Source: Paenibacillus allorhizosphaerae (GTDB lineage Bacteria > Bacillota > Bacilli > Paenibacillales > NBRC-103111). From it: a stretch of DNA of 64,000 nt. Where the stretch lies: NCBI RefSeq assembly GCF_910594985.1, contig NZ_CAJVCE010000005.1, positions 62,001 to 126,000 of the forward strand. The letters are read 5' to 3'. The notes below the pieces were generated by a model. That model made no database searches. It saw only the letters and a list, made by a program, of their open reading frames with translations, and had not been told where the DNA came from. The first letter of the stretch is position 1, and every line of letters starts with the position of its first letter. Position numbers and translations under genes: made by a program. Of this stretch, positions 34,970 to 44,227 are shown in pieces.

Positions 34970-37564
34970 ATGCGGTTTCAAAAAAGCAAAAGGCTGATCG
35001 CATTCTTCATGGTTTTTGCCATTTGCCTTTGCAGCTTTAGCGGGACGGCCGCTTTCGCGCAAACCGAAATATCCAATTTGGTGTTGAACAAAAACGAAGT
35101 TTCGCTGGAAGTCGGCGAGACGTTTCTGTTAACGGCGACGGCTATCTATACAAGCGGATCGACGGAGAACGTAACGGTGAAAACGGATTGGAATTCAGGC
35201 GCTTCCGATATCGCTTCGGTGTACGCCGGCAGCATTTCCGCGAAAAAGGAAGGCACCGCCGTCATTACGGCGACTTATATGGATAAGACGGTTGTTGTGA
35301 ATGTGAAAGTATCCAAGCGCGTACGTTCTCTCATTAAAGATGTGCAGACGATTGATTTGAGAAAAGGCGCAACGAAGCAGATCGGGCTTACCGCCTATTA
35401 CGACGATGGCACGAACGAAATCGTGACGAACAAAGCCGAATGGAATATCGACAACGGATCGGTCGCCACCGTCGTGAACGGCCTGGTTACCGGCCAAAGC
35501 TCAGGTACCGCCACGGTCACGGCCAAGTTCAACAATCAGACGGTATCCGTTCCGGTCAACATCGAGATCGCCAAACGGGTGGATCCGAATGTTTCCGAAG
35601 TCTCCTTGCTGCTCAAGGATGATATTACGATTACGTTGACGGCTACATACCCGGACGGCAGTACGAAAGACGTGACCGATCAAGCCGACTGGGATTCGGA
35701 AGATCCGGATGTTGCCGACGTCATAAAAGGTAAAATTACGGGTTACGGCCCGGGGCAGACGAGAGTCGTCGCCACCTACGGCACCAAATCGACGACGATC
35801 AAGGTCGATGTGGACAACGCCGTTAAGCTCGGACTCAACAAGCAGACGGTTATGATGAAGAAAAACACGACCGAGCCGCTTACGTTAACCGCTACGTACC
35901 CGGACGGAAGCACGGACGATATTACATCGCGCGCCGAGTGGACCTCGAGCAATGAAGATGTGCTGAGCGTCGTCAAAGGAAAACTGTTCGCCAATGCGGC
36001 GGGCGAAGCGACCGTCACGGCCAAATACGGCGGCAAAAGCGTGACGGTCGTGGTCGACGTGGACGTTCCAAGAAGGCTGCTCTTGAGCGAGGACAGCTTG
36101 TATGTCCAGTCGGGACAAGATCATCAGCTTAAGCTGACGGCCGTGTATGCCGACAATTCGACCAGCGAAGTGACAAACGATGCGAAGTGGACTTCCGATA
36201 ACGAAGACGTTGCCACGGTGTCCAAAGGGAACGTGACTCCCCGCAAAGCAGGGGAAGCGACGATCAAAGCCGAATACGGCGACAAGAGCGTTACCATCAA
36301 AGTATCCGTCGATATTCCGAACCTTCTCGTTCCCAACAAGAAAACGGTTAGTTTTCAAATGGGCAGTTACGAGCAAATGGTCTTAAAGGCTCTGTACACG
36401 GACGGACGCGAAGTCGATGTGACGAACAAAGCGGACTGGACGAGCAGCGCGACGAACGTAGCCGAAGTGCGGAACGGGTTGATTACCGGCGTCGGTACGG
36501 GCGTAGCGACCGTGACGGCGAAATACGGCACCCGCACGGCGGTCGTGCAAGTTTCCGTCGGCGTTCTGAAAAGCTTGACGACAACGAGCGACACCCAGTT
36601 TTCCATGGCCAAAGGCAGCACGAAAACCATCGACTTGACGGCCACTTATACCGACGGTACGGCAAACCAAGTCGCAAGTGAAGCTATGTGGACAAGCTCC
36701 AACGCAAGCGTCGTTACGGTCGATGCCGGCGTGCTGAAGGCCATCGCTTCCGGAGAAGCGGACATTACCGCCTCCTTTGAAAACAAAACGGTGACGCTTA
36801 ACGTTTCGGTCGATATGGCTGACACTTTGACCGCTGCGCCTGCATTTCTTTCATTTGACCTCGGAGAAAGCAGGTCGATCGCCTTGACCGCCAAAAACAA
36901 AAGCGGCGAAGCGAAGAACGTGACCGCGGATGCGGAATGGTCAACAAGCAACGCCCAAATCGCGCAAGTATCCGCCGGCGTCGTTACCCCCGTATCCCGC
37001 GGCAAAGCGACCGTCACAGCCAAATACGGCGGGAAATCGGTATCCATCTCTATTGAAATCGGCGTTGCGCAAGCACTGGACACCGACAAGAAATTTTTAT
37101 CCGTTAAACGGGGTCAAAACGCGGCAATCGTACTGACGGCGACCCAGTCGGACGGAAGCAAGAAGGACGTATCGGCCGATGCGCAGTGGAAATCGAGCAA
37201 CTACAAAGTAGCAGAAATTTCAGGGGGTGTCGTCACCGCCATCGGGTCCGGCAAGGCAACCATCACCGGTACGTTCGGTGGCAAAAGCGTGACGATCCCG
37301 GTCGAAGTCGATACGTTGAAATATTTGAAAACCAATATCATACTGATCAACATCAAACAAGGCGCTTCGGTTGAAGCGAAAGCGACGGCGACATACAGCG
37401 ACCTTAGTGAAGAAGACGTTACGATTCCGGCGATGTGGTCCTCCTCCAGCATTCGGGTGGCCGACGTCAAGGACGGCGTCATCAAAGCGATTAGCAAAGG
37501 GAAAGCGACGATAACCGTCAACTACGGAGATAAACGAACTTATATATACGTAACCGTAGATTAA
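34970..37564 (+). CDS. secreted protein of ten BIG2-type Ig-like repeats
   Basis: 864 residues. A signal peptide (LIAFFMVFAICLCSFSGTAAFA) is followed by ten tandem modules of about 83 residues. Each module has the pattern LTATYxDGSxxDVT, then AxWTSSNxxVA, then GxATVTAKYGGKSVTV. Module sequences are divergent enough to indicate old duplication. There is no SLH, LPXTG or LysM anchor at the C-terminus, which ends inside the last repeat. The protein is probably a secreted adhesin-like or matrix protein; function is unknown. ATG 34970 has AAGGAG 8 nt upstream, and the frame's earlier ATG (34928) is not supported. Confidence 0.9.
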   Translation: MRFQKSKRLIAFFMVFAICLCSFSGTAAFAQTEISNLVLNKNEVSLEVGETFLLTATAIYTSGSTENVTVKTDWNSGASDIASVYAGSISAKKEGTAVITATYMDKTVVVNVKVSKRVRSLIKDVQTIDLRKGATKQIGLTAYYDDGTNEIVTNKAEWNIDNGSVATVVNGLVTGQSSGTATVTAKFNNQTVSVPVNIEIAKRVDPNVSEVSLLLKDDITITLTATYPDGSTKDVTDQADWDSEDPDVADVIKGKITGYGPGQTRVVATYGTKSTTIKVDVDNAVKLGLNKQTVMMKKNTTEPLTLTATYPDGSTDDITSRAEWTSSNEDVLSVVKGKLFANAAGEATVTAKYGGKSVTVVVDVDVPRRLLLSEDSLYVQSGQDHQLKLTAVYADNSTSEVTNDAKWTSDNEDVATVSKGNVTPRKAGEATIKAEYGDKSVTIKVSVDIPNLLVPNKKTVSFQMGSYEQMVLKALYTDGREVDVTNKADWTSSATNVAEVRNGLITGVGTGVATVTAKYGTRTAVVQVSVGVLKSLTTTSDTQFSMAKGSTKTIDLTATYTDGTANQVASEAMWTSSNASVVTVDAGVLKAIASGEADITASFENKTVTLNVSVDMADTLTAAPAFLSFDLGESRSIALTAKNKSGEAKNVTADAEWSTSNAQIAQVSAGVVTPVSRGKATVTAKYGGKSVSISIEIGVAQALDTDKKFLSVKRGQNAAIVLTATQSDGSKKDVSADAQWKSSNYKVAEISGGVVTAIGSGKATITGTFGGKSVTIPVEVDTLKYLKTNIILINIKQGASVEAKATATYSDLSEEDVTIPAMWSSSSIRVADVKDGVIKAISKGKATITVNYGDKRTYIYVTVD

Positions 37565-37612
37565 TGGTGAGGCACCCGTTTCTGTACGGGCATAATCGCC
37601 TTACCGCGCATG

Positions 37613-37651
37613 AGAGAGTCCATAACGTTTATGGGCTCTCTTCTCTTTTTC
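37613..37651 (+). terminator. terminator of the BIG2 gene
   Basis: AGAGAGTCCATAA (37613-37625) and TTATGGGCTCTCT (37629-37641) form a 13-bp stem with one G-U pair, followed by TCTCTTTTT. It lies between convergent genes. Confidence 0.88.
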
Positions 37652-37666
37652 TCGTGCGATGAATCA

Positions 37667-38767
37667 TCACATTCGAACCGCGGTCCTATATTTGCTCAGC
37701 AGCATGACAAGCCATAATGCGACCGGGATGACAATTTGAAATAACGTAAATAATTTCAGGCTCACATTAAACCCAAGCGAAATATGATACGTGTAATTCG
37801 GTTCAAGAAATGAAGCTGCGAAAATGACGATGCCGACAGGCAGCACAAATCGGTTGCGAGCCTTTGCGGTCCATTGGGACAGTCCGATGACGGCGCATAA
37901 ATAGAACACGATCATTTTCATAAACAGCCCGATATAGATGAGCAACGTCACGAACACGTCCAACCGCTCAAACACGTTTGCAACCGAGATGAGCTGAACG
38001 GACTGCAAAAAAGGAAGTGTGCTGATCCCAGCCAGGGTCGGACCGAGAACGGCAATATTGAGCGCATTCATAAAGATCAAAAACAGTGCAACCGATAAAT
38101 AGGCGCATGCAGTAGCCTTGACCGATATGCCGTTTTCGCCGCTCAAGTGCCAGAACATCAGAAAGATAACGGTTTGGCCGAACGGAAACGAGACGATATC
38201 CGGAAAAGCGGCTTTGAGCACGGGACCGGCCCCGTTCTCCATCACAGGCAAAAGCTGCCGGAAATGAACAATATTCGTTACGAACAAAAGAAGGATCAAA
38301 ATTCCGTAACTGATCATGAGGACCGGCAAAAGAAACTCGGAAAGTCGGAAAACGACTTCCACTCCTTTAAATACGCCGTAAGCGGCAATGAGGACGACGA
38401 CCAGCATCGTTACCGACATCGGCGTCTCCGTCAGCAGCGTTTGCGACATCAATTCCCCGAAGTCTCTCACATTGCGCATGGATTCATAGCCGAAATACAA
38501 TATATATGCCGCCCCTAGGACCGACCCGAGCAGGCGGCCGAAATACGTTCTCAACATGCCGATCAGATTACGGTCCGGCTCTTTTCGCTGGATCGCTATG
38601 TACAAATATACGAGCAGCAGCCCGAACGCCGCGGCAAACAGCATGGCGAGCCATGCATCCTGCTTGGCTTTGCTTCCAAGGAAGAACAGCGGCGTACTGC
38701 CGATTTCAAAGAGCACCATCATGAAGGCGGTTTGGTTGTCCGAGATTCGCTCTCTTTGTTCAGTCAT
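37667..38767 (-). CDS. spore germination permease, GerB-type (second copy in operon)
   Basis: 366 residues, ten membrane segments typical of the GerAB/ArcD/ProY family; it starts MTEQRERISDNQTAFMMVLFE. ATG 38767 overlaps the stop of the small upstream gene as ATGA. It is the last gene of the germinant-receptor operon, and the second B-type subunit in it (the first is at 40229-41332). B subunits recognise the germinant and sit in the inner membrane (family knowledge). The two B proteins are only distantly similar by eye. Confidence 0.9.
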   Translation of the reverse strand: MTEQRERISDNQTAFMMVLFEIGSTPLFFLGSKAKQDAWLAMLFAAAFGLLLVYLYIAIQRKEPDRNLIGMLRTYFGRLLGSVLGAAYILYFGYESMRNVRDFGELMSQTLLTETPMSVTMLVVVLIAAYGVFKGVEVVFRLSEFLLPVLMISYGILILLLFVTNIVHFRQLLPVMENGAGPVLKAAFPDIVSFPFGQTVIFLMFWHLSGENGISVKATACAYLSVALFLIFMNALNIAVLGPTLAGISTLPFLQSVQLISVANVFERLDVFVTLLIYIGLFMKMIVFYLCAVIGLSQWTAKARNRFVLPVGIVIFAASFLEPNYTYHISLGFNVSLKLFTLFQIVIPVALWLVMLLSKYRTAVRM

Positions 38768-39015
38768 TCGCCCGGAGGACCTCCCATCCATCGTTCCATC
38801 CATTTGCCGATAGGCAGAAACAAAGCATTGACGGGAGAAACGATCGACAACCGGGGCCAATCGTAAAGCTTCCCTAAGCTTATATAAGCGCACCATCCCG
38901 CAATGCAGACGTACCATACGATTTCCCGCCAATGCCGCTTTCCGGCCATGGATCGGATACCCCAGTAAAGAATAACAGCATAGAACGCGATCCATAAAGC
39001 CGCTTTCGGCGTCAT
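38764..39015 (-). CDS. small two-helix membrane protein, D-type germinant receptor subunit
   Basis: 83 residues. Two hydrophobic segments (AALWIAFYAVILYWGI near the start and VWYVCIAGWCAYISLG) are joined by a short basic loop, and a polar C-terminal tail follows. It overlaps the stop of the GerC gene (ATGA) and the start of the second GerB gene (ATGA), so it is coupled on both sides. Small D subunits with two helices are described next to GerA-type operons in Bacillus (family knowledge), and this gene fits in size and position; I assign it by context, not by sequence motif. Confidence 0.75.
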   Translation of the reverse strand: MTPKAALWIAFYAVILYWGIRSMAGKRHWREIVWYVCIAGWCAYISLGKLYDWPRLSIVSPVNALFLPIGKWMERWMGGPPGE

Positions 39016-40232
39016 CCTCCATCATCCTTTTTTAACGTTTTAAACGATTTGTTGCTCAAACCTACCCGGTCCATTGAGACGGTAACGCGGGGCTTCATTT
39101 CAATATGGGGAAATACGGCTTCCCAGTCGTCTTTTATTTTTTTCCATTCCTTCGGGTATTTTCGATGTACGGCATCCGCAAACCCGAATACGTCGACGTT
39201 CAAACGCCTGGCTGCCCGCCAAGACTTTTCCAAGATCTGCGCAATCTCGCCTTGCAGTTGCCGCTCCAGCCGATCGATCGTTTCCGGTTCGGAAAGATCC
39301 AAAACGCAGTCGCTCTCCAATAAGTACCCCCCGGCTTTAATGTCTACATTCATGACGAAATGTTCGCGTTCCTTGACGGGGGATAGCTTCGTCGAGGAGG
39401 TTAGCAACCTGAAGGAAGAATTGTACGTTTTTCCATCCGATGAATTGCACGAGAACGGCAAGATGCTGGACTTCACTTTATCCGTTATAAACGACACGCC
39501 CAACCCTTCCTCCTTCGTCAACCAGCCTGCCAACCGGTCTCCCCGCAGTACGGCGAGCTTCCCCAGTCTGAGCTTCGACGTTTGACTCGTTTTTTTCAGC
39601 GCATCCAGCGATGCGCCCTCCGGCTCTCCGGAGATGAGTATTTCCGGGATCATAGCGCTCCTCGCATCGCCCGTCATCGCCATGGCTAGCTCGTACATCA
39701 TGACGCTCGGCAGCCTGGAAGAATTTCGCGATTCGTTGTAAATAATTTCGCGAATTCCTTGGCCCGGAATTTTCTCGATGCTCATCAGCTGCTCGAGGAT
39801 TGCCCTTGCGCTTCCTTTCGTGATGAGCACGTTTACCGTTTCTCTGGCGTCAGGGTTGCGAAAATATAGATCGAGAATTTGGCTCATCCCCCCGCGCGCC
39901 ACCCTATCGCTGACAATCAGGATGTTCGTATGGGCGAAAAAGAGCCAGCGCGGACTTTCACTGGAGCTTTTGTTGACGGCTTCCCGGATCGTGCGTCCCC
40001 GCGTTGTAAAGACGGTGACGGGCGATTGGTTGCTTCCCCCACCGGTCATCCCCATACCGGACGAAATCGTGGACGGTATAATCGTCTGGTACGATATCAC
40101 CCAATCGTCTCCTTCCAGGTCGAAAGCCGTTGCGGCGACAATCGAAATCTCGTTCAGCTCGATCCGGTTCCAGCAGCCGGACATAACCGCGCATGTAAGG
40201 AGAAGCCAAACGAATGCAGCCGTTTTTCTCAT
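39012..40232 (-). CDS. Ger(x)C family spore germination lipoprotein
   Basis: 406 residues with a signal peptide ending in the lipobox MSGC. The sequence contains the GerC pattern WNRIELNEISIVAATAFDLEG, then a long mixed region and a C-terminal YPKEWKKIKDDW stretch. GerC is the lipid-anchored C subunit of germinant receptors on the outer face of the spore inner membrane (family knowledge). The start overlaps the stop of the first GerB gene as ATGA. Confidence 0.94.
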   Translation of the reverse strand: MRKTAAFVWLLLTCAVMSGCWNRIELNEISIVAATAFDLEGDDWVISYQTIIPSTISSGMGMTGGGSNQSPVTVFTTRGRTIREAVNKSSSESPRWLFFAHTNILIVSDRVARGGMSQILDLYFRNPDARETVNVLITKGSARAILEQLMSIEKIPGQGIREIIYNESRNSSRLPSVMMYELAMAMTGDARSAMIPEILISGEPEGASLDALKKTSQTSKLRLGKLAVLRGDRLAGWLTKEEGLGVSFITDKVKSSILPFSCNSSDGKTYNSSFRLLTSSTKLSPVKEREHFVMNVDIKAGGYLLESDCVLDLSEPETIDRLERQLQGEIAQILEKSWRAARRLNVDVFGFADAVHRKYPKEWKKIKDDWEAVFPHIEMKPRVTVSMDRVGLSNKSFKTLKKDDGG

Positions 40233-41332
40233 ATTATTTCGTCGCTCCTAACGCTAACGGGCTTTCTCCAACAAAGACACAACCAAATGACGAGAGGAAG
40301 CAGTACATTAAACGCGAACAAATACGGACTTAACGGATAAGCGGTAAAATGGGCCAAATCCGACGTTCTCGGCCACGTGTATATTGAACTCATCACGGTA
40401 AGAAGGCCGAGCGCTAACAGAAAGGGCTTCTCACTTCGAATACGGCACGTTTGGACGAAGCAGTGAAACGCCCCGAACATGAAGATGGCCATTTTCAAAT
40501 ACATCAAGCAAATCCAGATCGATATGAACAAGATGTCGATACGTTCCAGAAATCGGGTGATCTGGATAATCCCCATCAAGGTAAAGGTCGGATAAGACAT
40601 ATGCATCACCAGCCGCGGACCGAATACCGTGATCACGGTGGCTACGATCATGCAAAGCTCAGTCACGGCGAGGGCTATCCCCCACACCCCCGCCTTGCCC
40701 GCTTCGCCCGGGCGATTCATGAACGGTGCAAGCAGCAATAAAAAGGCTACTTCCGAAAACCAGCTCGCCGGAACGATGCTGCCTTGTATGATTCGGGCTG
40801 CGGGATGATCCCAGACCGGGAGTAAATACCGGGGGTGGATATCTCTGACCAACAGGGTGACGGTGCCGGCCAGGATGAGCAAAGAAAGCAGCACGACAAT
40901 CAGATTGATTCGCGCGATGACTTCAATCCCCTCGCCTACGGCGTACAAGACCACGGCTACCGTCATAATAATGAGGATGTAGACAGGGGTTCTTGTCAGC
41001 ACATTTTCCGCCAAAAAGTTAACGAACTCGCGAACGATTACAATTAGGGTAACAAAATAATAGTACGTCAGCAGGATGCCGATAACCGTACCGAGCTTGG
41101 CGCCTAATCGCCTTTTTAACCACACCGGAAAAGTTTCATAGCGGTTTTGCCGGCAAATGGCCCCGATGAACGCGGCAAAACCGATTCCAGCGATCGCGGC
41201 GATCATGATGGAGATCCACGCATCTTGGCCGGAAAAACGCACGACGATGTTCGGGACCGTCAAAACGGCTGTAGGCGTGATCGTACTAATGATTAGCAAT
41301 ATGCCCTGAAACGCCGATATTTTTTGTTCCAT
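40229..41332 (-). CDS. spore germination permease, GerB-type (first copy)
   Basis: 367 residues with about ten membrane helices and the Ger B-subunit N-terminus (MEQKISAFQGILLIIS). ATG 41332 lies 17 bp after the GerA stop, with GGGGAAG upstream; the open frame extends to 41464 inside the GerA gene but is not used. The 3' end overlaps the GerC start as ATGA. Confidence 0.92.
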   Translation of the reverse strand: MEQKISAFQGILLIISTITPTAVLTVPNIVVRFSGQDAWISIMIAAIAGIGFAAFIGAICRQNRYETFPVWLKRRLGAKLGTVIGILLTYYYFVTLIVIVREFVNFLAENVLTRTPVYILIIMTVAVVLYAVGEGIEVIARINLIVVLLSLLILAGTVTLLVRDIHPRYLLPVWDHPAARIIQGSIVPASWFSEVAFLLLLAPFMNRPGEAGKAGVWGIALAVTELCMIVATVITVFGPRLVMHMSYPTFTLMGIIQITRFLERIDILFISIWICLMYLKMAIFMFGAFHCFVQTCRIRSEKPFLLALGLLTVMSSIYTWPRTSDLAHFTAYPLSPYLFAFNVLLPLVIWLCLCWRKPVSVRSDEII

Positions 41333-41349
41333 GCGTACTTCCCCGCTCC

Positions 41350-42966
41350 CTATGAGTCCGTTTCGTTGTTTTGCGGCGGCGATGGCGGCGACGGTTTCTG
41401 ATGCTTTCCTTCCCTTACCACATTTGGAGAGAACAAACGGGGCCGGGTATTCATCCTCCACCAAGGGACGCGTACAAAAATATCCTTCAGATTGCCCGGC
41501 ACAAGCGGTGCCACCGGCTGCAAGTATGAAATCCCGAAGGAACGTAAGCCTGCCATATGAATGAGCATCACCATCAAACCGGACACGACGCCGAACAATC
41601 CCAGCGTTGCCCCGAGAATCATGAGCGAGAAGCGGATCAGACGGGCCGCCGTAGCCATATTGAGCGCCGGAATAACAAAATTCGCAATCGCGGTGAACGA
41701 GACAACGATGACCATGGCCCCCGAGACCAAACCCGCCTGCACGGCGGCTTGCCCCAGAACGAGAGCGCCTACGATCGATATCGCCGGCCCGATCACTCTC
41801 GGCATTCGAACGCCGGCCTCGCGCAGCACCTCGAACGTAAGCTCCATCAGCATGGCTTCGACGAGAGCAGGAAAAGGCACGCCCTCCCGTTGGGCAGCGA
41901 GGCCGATCAGTAATGTGCTCGGAAGCATTTCTTGATGAAAAGTCGTGATGGCAATATACAACGACGGAAGCAGCATGGATACGATAAAGGACCCGAAACG
42001 GATCAGCCTCAAGAACGAGGCGATGTCAAAGCGCTGATAATAATCCTCGCTCGACTGGAAAAATTTAAAAAAGGTGACGGGAGCAATCAGGACAAACGGC
42101 GTTCCGTCGACTATAATGACGACCTGGCCTTCCAAAATGCCTGCGGCAGCGGCATCCGGACGTTCGGTGTTCATGACGGTAGGAAATGGCGTGTACGTTG
42201 CGTCCTGAATGAATTCTTCGATATATCCGCTCTCGAGAATGCTATCCGTATCAATAGAGTCCAGACGTTTATGGATCTCTTCAACCACTTTATCGTTGGC
42301 GGTTCCTTTCAAATAGACGACGGCAACATTGGTCCGGCTTTTCCTTCCGATAATCTTGGCGTCTATCCGCAGATCAGGCGATTTGATTTTGCGCCGGATC
42401 AGCGCTGTGTTCGTCCTTAAGCTTTCGATGAAGCCTTCCTTCGGTCCGCGAATGACCGTTTGGGAGCTCGGCTCTTCTACGCTCCTCTTCTCCCCGCCTG
42501 CCGTTGCGGCAGTAAGCGCGGTGCTGCAGCCATCCAATAAAATAACCGTTTCCCCGTTAAACATAGCGCTCATTACATCGTTCAACGAACGCGCTTCCTC
42601 CAGCGCCCCCGCCGCTAACGCGTAATTTTTGAGGAAGCGGTAAAAGCCGACAGGACTCCGGGGCTCCGGAAATTCCAATTCGGCTAATTTGGATATTTCT
42701 GCAATCATATGGTTTATGGAAAGGGTTTCTACCAGACCGTCAATATACATCATGGCAATCTGCATACCGCCTGCTTGCTTAAGAACCATCTTCCGGATAA
42801 TAACATCCGGACTTGCTCCCAACCGCGAATGGACCGTTTGAAGGTTGGCCTCCAAGCTCGCAGAAAGCGGCCCAGCTTCGACCGTTCCGCCGCCATCATG
42901 CTGCATAGCGTCATTTTTTCGCTTAAATGGAGCACGGTTTTGCAGCCACCTTCTGAAAATTCCCAT
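41350..42966 (-). CDS. GerA-family germinant receptor subunit A
   Basis: 538 residues. A soluble N-terminal half is followed by 4-5 membrane segments (for example VSMLLPSLYIAITTFHQEMLP) and a proline-rich cytoplasmic tail (PSPPSPP). The GESYIEEFIQD/TPFPTVMNTERPD segments match the GerAA family. The start has AAGGGGAG directly upstream. It is the first gene of the operon A-B-C-D-B'. It sets the oligomeric core of the receptor (family knowledge). Confidence 0.95.
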   Translation of the reverse strand: MGIFRRWLQNRAPFKRKNDAMQHDGGGTVEAGPLSASLEANLQTVHSRLGASPDVIIRKMVLKQAGGMQIAMMYIDGLVETLSINHMIAEISKLAELEFPEPRSPVGFYRFLKNYALAAGALEEARSLNDVMSAMFNGETVILLDGCSTALTAATAGGEKRSVEEPSSQTVIRGPKEGFIESLRTNTALIRRKIKSPDLRIDAKIIGRKSRTNVAVVYLKGTANDKVVEEIHKRLDSIDTDSILESGYIEEFIQDATYTPFPTVMNTERPDAAAAGILEGQVVIIVDGTPFVLIAPVTFFKFFQSSEDYYQRFDIASFLRLIRFGSFIVSMLLPSLYIAITTFHQEMLPSTLLIGLAAQREGVPFPALVEAMLMELTFEVLREAGVRMPRVIGPAISIVGALVLGQAAVQAGLVSGAMVIVVSFTAIANFVIPALNMATAARLIRFSLMILGATLGLFGVVSGLMVMLIHMAGLRSFGISYLQPVAPLVPGNLKDIFVRVPWWRMNTRPRLFSPNVVREGKHQKPSPPSPPQNNETDS

Positions 42967-43168
42967 ACGCTCCCCTTATTTGCGATAAGATGTACCCTTA
43001 CTGTTTCCAAAAAACGTCATTTCATGCATCATTTCACAAGTAATCGTGGGAGTGAGCAAAACAGGATCTGGACGGAGCCGGCAGACTATATAAGTCGAAG
43101 CTATCCGGGATCGCGGGCATATACGATGAAGCTTGTTACATTTCAGCTACGAATGCCGGATCGGCTGC

Positions 43169-43206
43169 AAAAAAAAGCTTGACCCTCCATATCGGGTCAA
43201 GCTTTT
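43169..43206 (-). terminator. terminator after the FGE gene
   Basis: AAAAGCTTGACCC (43173-43185) pairs with GGGTCAAGCTTTT (43194-43206), and the minus strand continues with a T tract (complement of the A run at 43169-43176). It lies 13 bp past the formylglycine-generating enzyme gene. Confidence 0.9.
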
Positions 43207-43219
43207 GGAATATGCATTA

Positions 43220-44197
43220 TTACGCATCGGCGGCACAGCGGAAACCGATATTGCCCGTTGAGCTGTCCGGCGTATTTTTACTTCGCGCAGCCACTCTGTA
43301 ACGATTACAGTACGATTTATGGCATAAGTACGAGCCGCCGCGAAGTACGCGCGAATCCCCCGAAGGAGGCCCTGCCGGGTTTTCTTTCGTCGCGTGTACA
43401 TGATAAGAAGGATGGAACCAGTCCGAACACCACTCCCATACGTTGCCTGCCGTCTGGTACAATCCGTACCCGTTCGGGCCATAGGTGCGCACGGGTGCCG
43501 TTCCGGCGTAGCCGTCGCTCTGATTGTTTTTGTCCGGAAACTTGCCCTGCCATATATTGCAGTGATGTTCTCCGCCCTGCTTCAGCTCGTCCCCCCACGG
43601 ATAGCGCTTTTGTACAAGGCCGCCCCGCGCGGCGAACTCCCACTCCGCTTCCGTAGGCAGTCGTTTGCCCGCCCATGCGCAGTAAGCAGCCGCATCGTTC
43701 CAGGAGACATGGATGACCGGATGATCCAAGCGATCTTCTATCCCGGAATCCGGTCCTTCGGGATGCCGCCAGTCCGCGCCGTTCACAACGTACCACCATG
43801 GCGTCTGCATGGCAGCATTCGAAGTTGTGCTCTTGGTTTCCTCCGACACGAACAAATGAAATACGAACGACCAGCCGAATCGCTCCGCTTCCGTTACAAA
43901 TCCCGTAGCTTGAACAAACTGCGCGAACTCTTCGTTCGTTACCGTACACGGATCGATGTAAAAGGGCCGCAGCGTTACGGTACGAACCGGCCCTTCTCCA
44001 TCGGCGGGAAACCCTTCCCGGTCATTCGTACCCATCAGAAACGAGCCTCCCGGCAAAAGGATCATATCTTCTTTCGAAGGCTTTTTGACCTGCTCCCGTT
44101 CGAAGGCGCTTGTACCGGTAAACCCTGCAATCGATGCCGTAACGCTGCCTCTGCTTGTAGAGCAGCAGGACGGTTTGTCATTGTTGGAATGTGACAT
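43220..44197 (-). CDS. formylglycine-generating enzyme (SUMF1 domain)
   Basis: 325 residues. The domain starts at about residue 45 with MILLPGGSFLMGT, continues with WNDAAAYCAWAGKRLPTEAEWEFAARG and NVWEWCSDWF, and ends with SYLCHKSYCNRYRVAARS. The two catalytic cysteines of true FGE (pattern C-x4-C) are present at about 292 and 297, which separates it from EgtB-like members. FGE oxidises a Cys in sulfatases to formylglycine (established knowledge). No sulfatase gene is in the window. The N-terminus carries a CCSTSR stretch resembling the C-x-x-x-R sulfatase signature. ATG 44197 follows GAGG at 8 nt. Confidence 0.9.
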   Translation of the reverse strand: MSHSNNDKPSCCSTSRGSVTASIAGFTGTSAFEREQVKKPSKEDMILLPGGSFLMGTNDREGFPADGEGPVRTVTLRPFYIDPCTVTNEEFAQFVQATGFVTEAERFGWSFVFHLFVSEETKSTTSNAAMQTPWWYVVNGADWRHPEGPDSGIEDRLDHPVIHVSWNDAAAYCAWAGKRLPTEAEWEFAARGGLVQKRYPWGDELKQGGEHHCNIWQGKFPDKNNQSDGYAGTAPVRTYGPNGYGLYQTAGNVWEWCSDWFHPSYHVHATKENPAGPPSGDSRVLRGGSYLCHKSYCNRYRVAARSKNTPDSSTGNIGFRCAADA

Positions 44198-44227
44198 AGG
44201 ATGCGCCTCGCTTTGCTCGATGATTTA

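Noticed and set aside
34970-37564. CRISPR or DNA-level tandem repeat in the BIG2 gene
   Set aside because: The periodicity is at the protein level (about 83 residues); the nucleotide units are divergent and there are no spacers. The same holds for the RCC1 gene.
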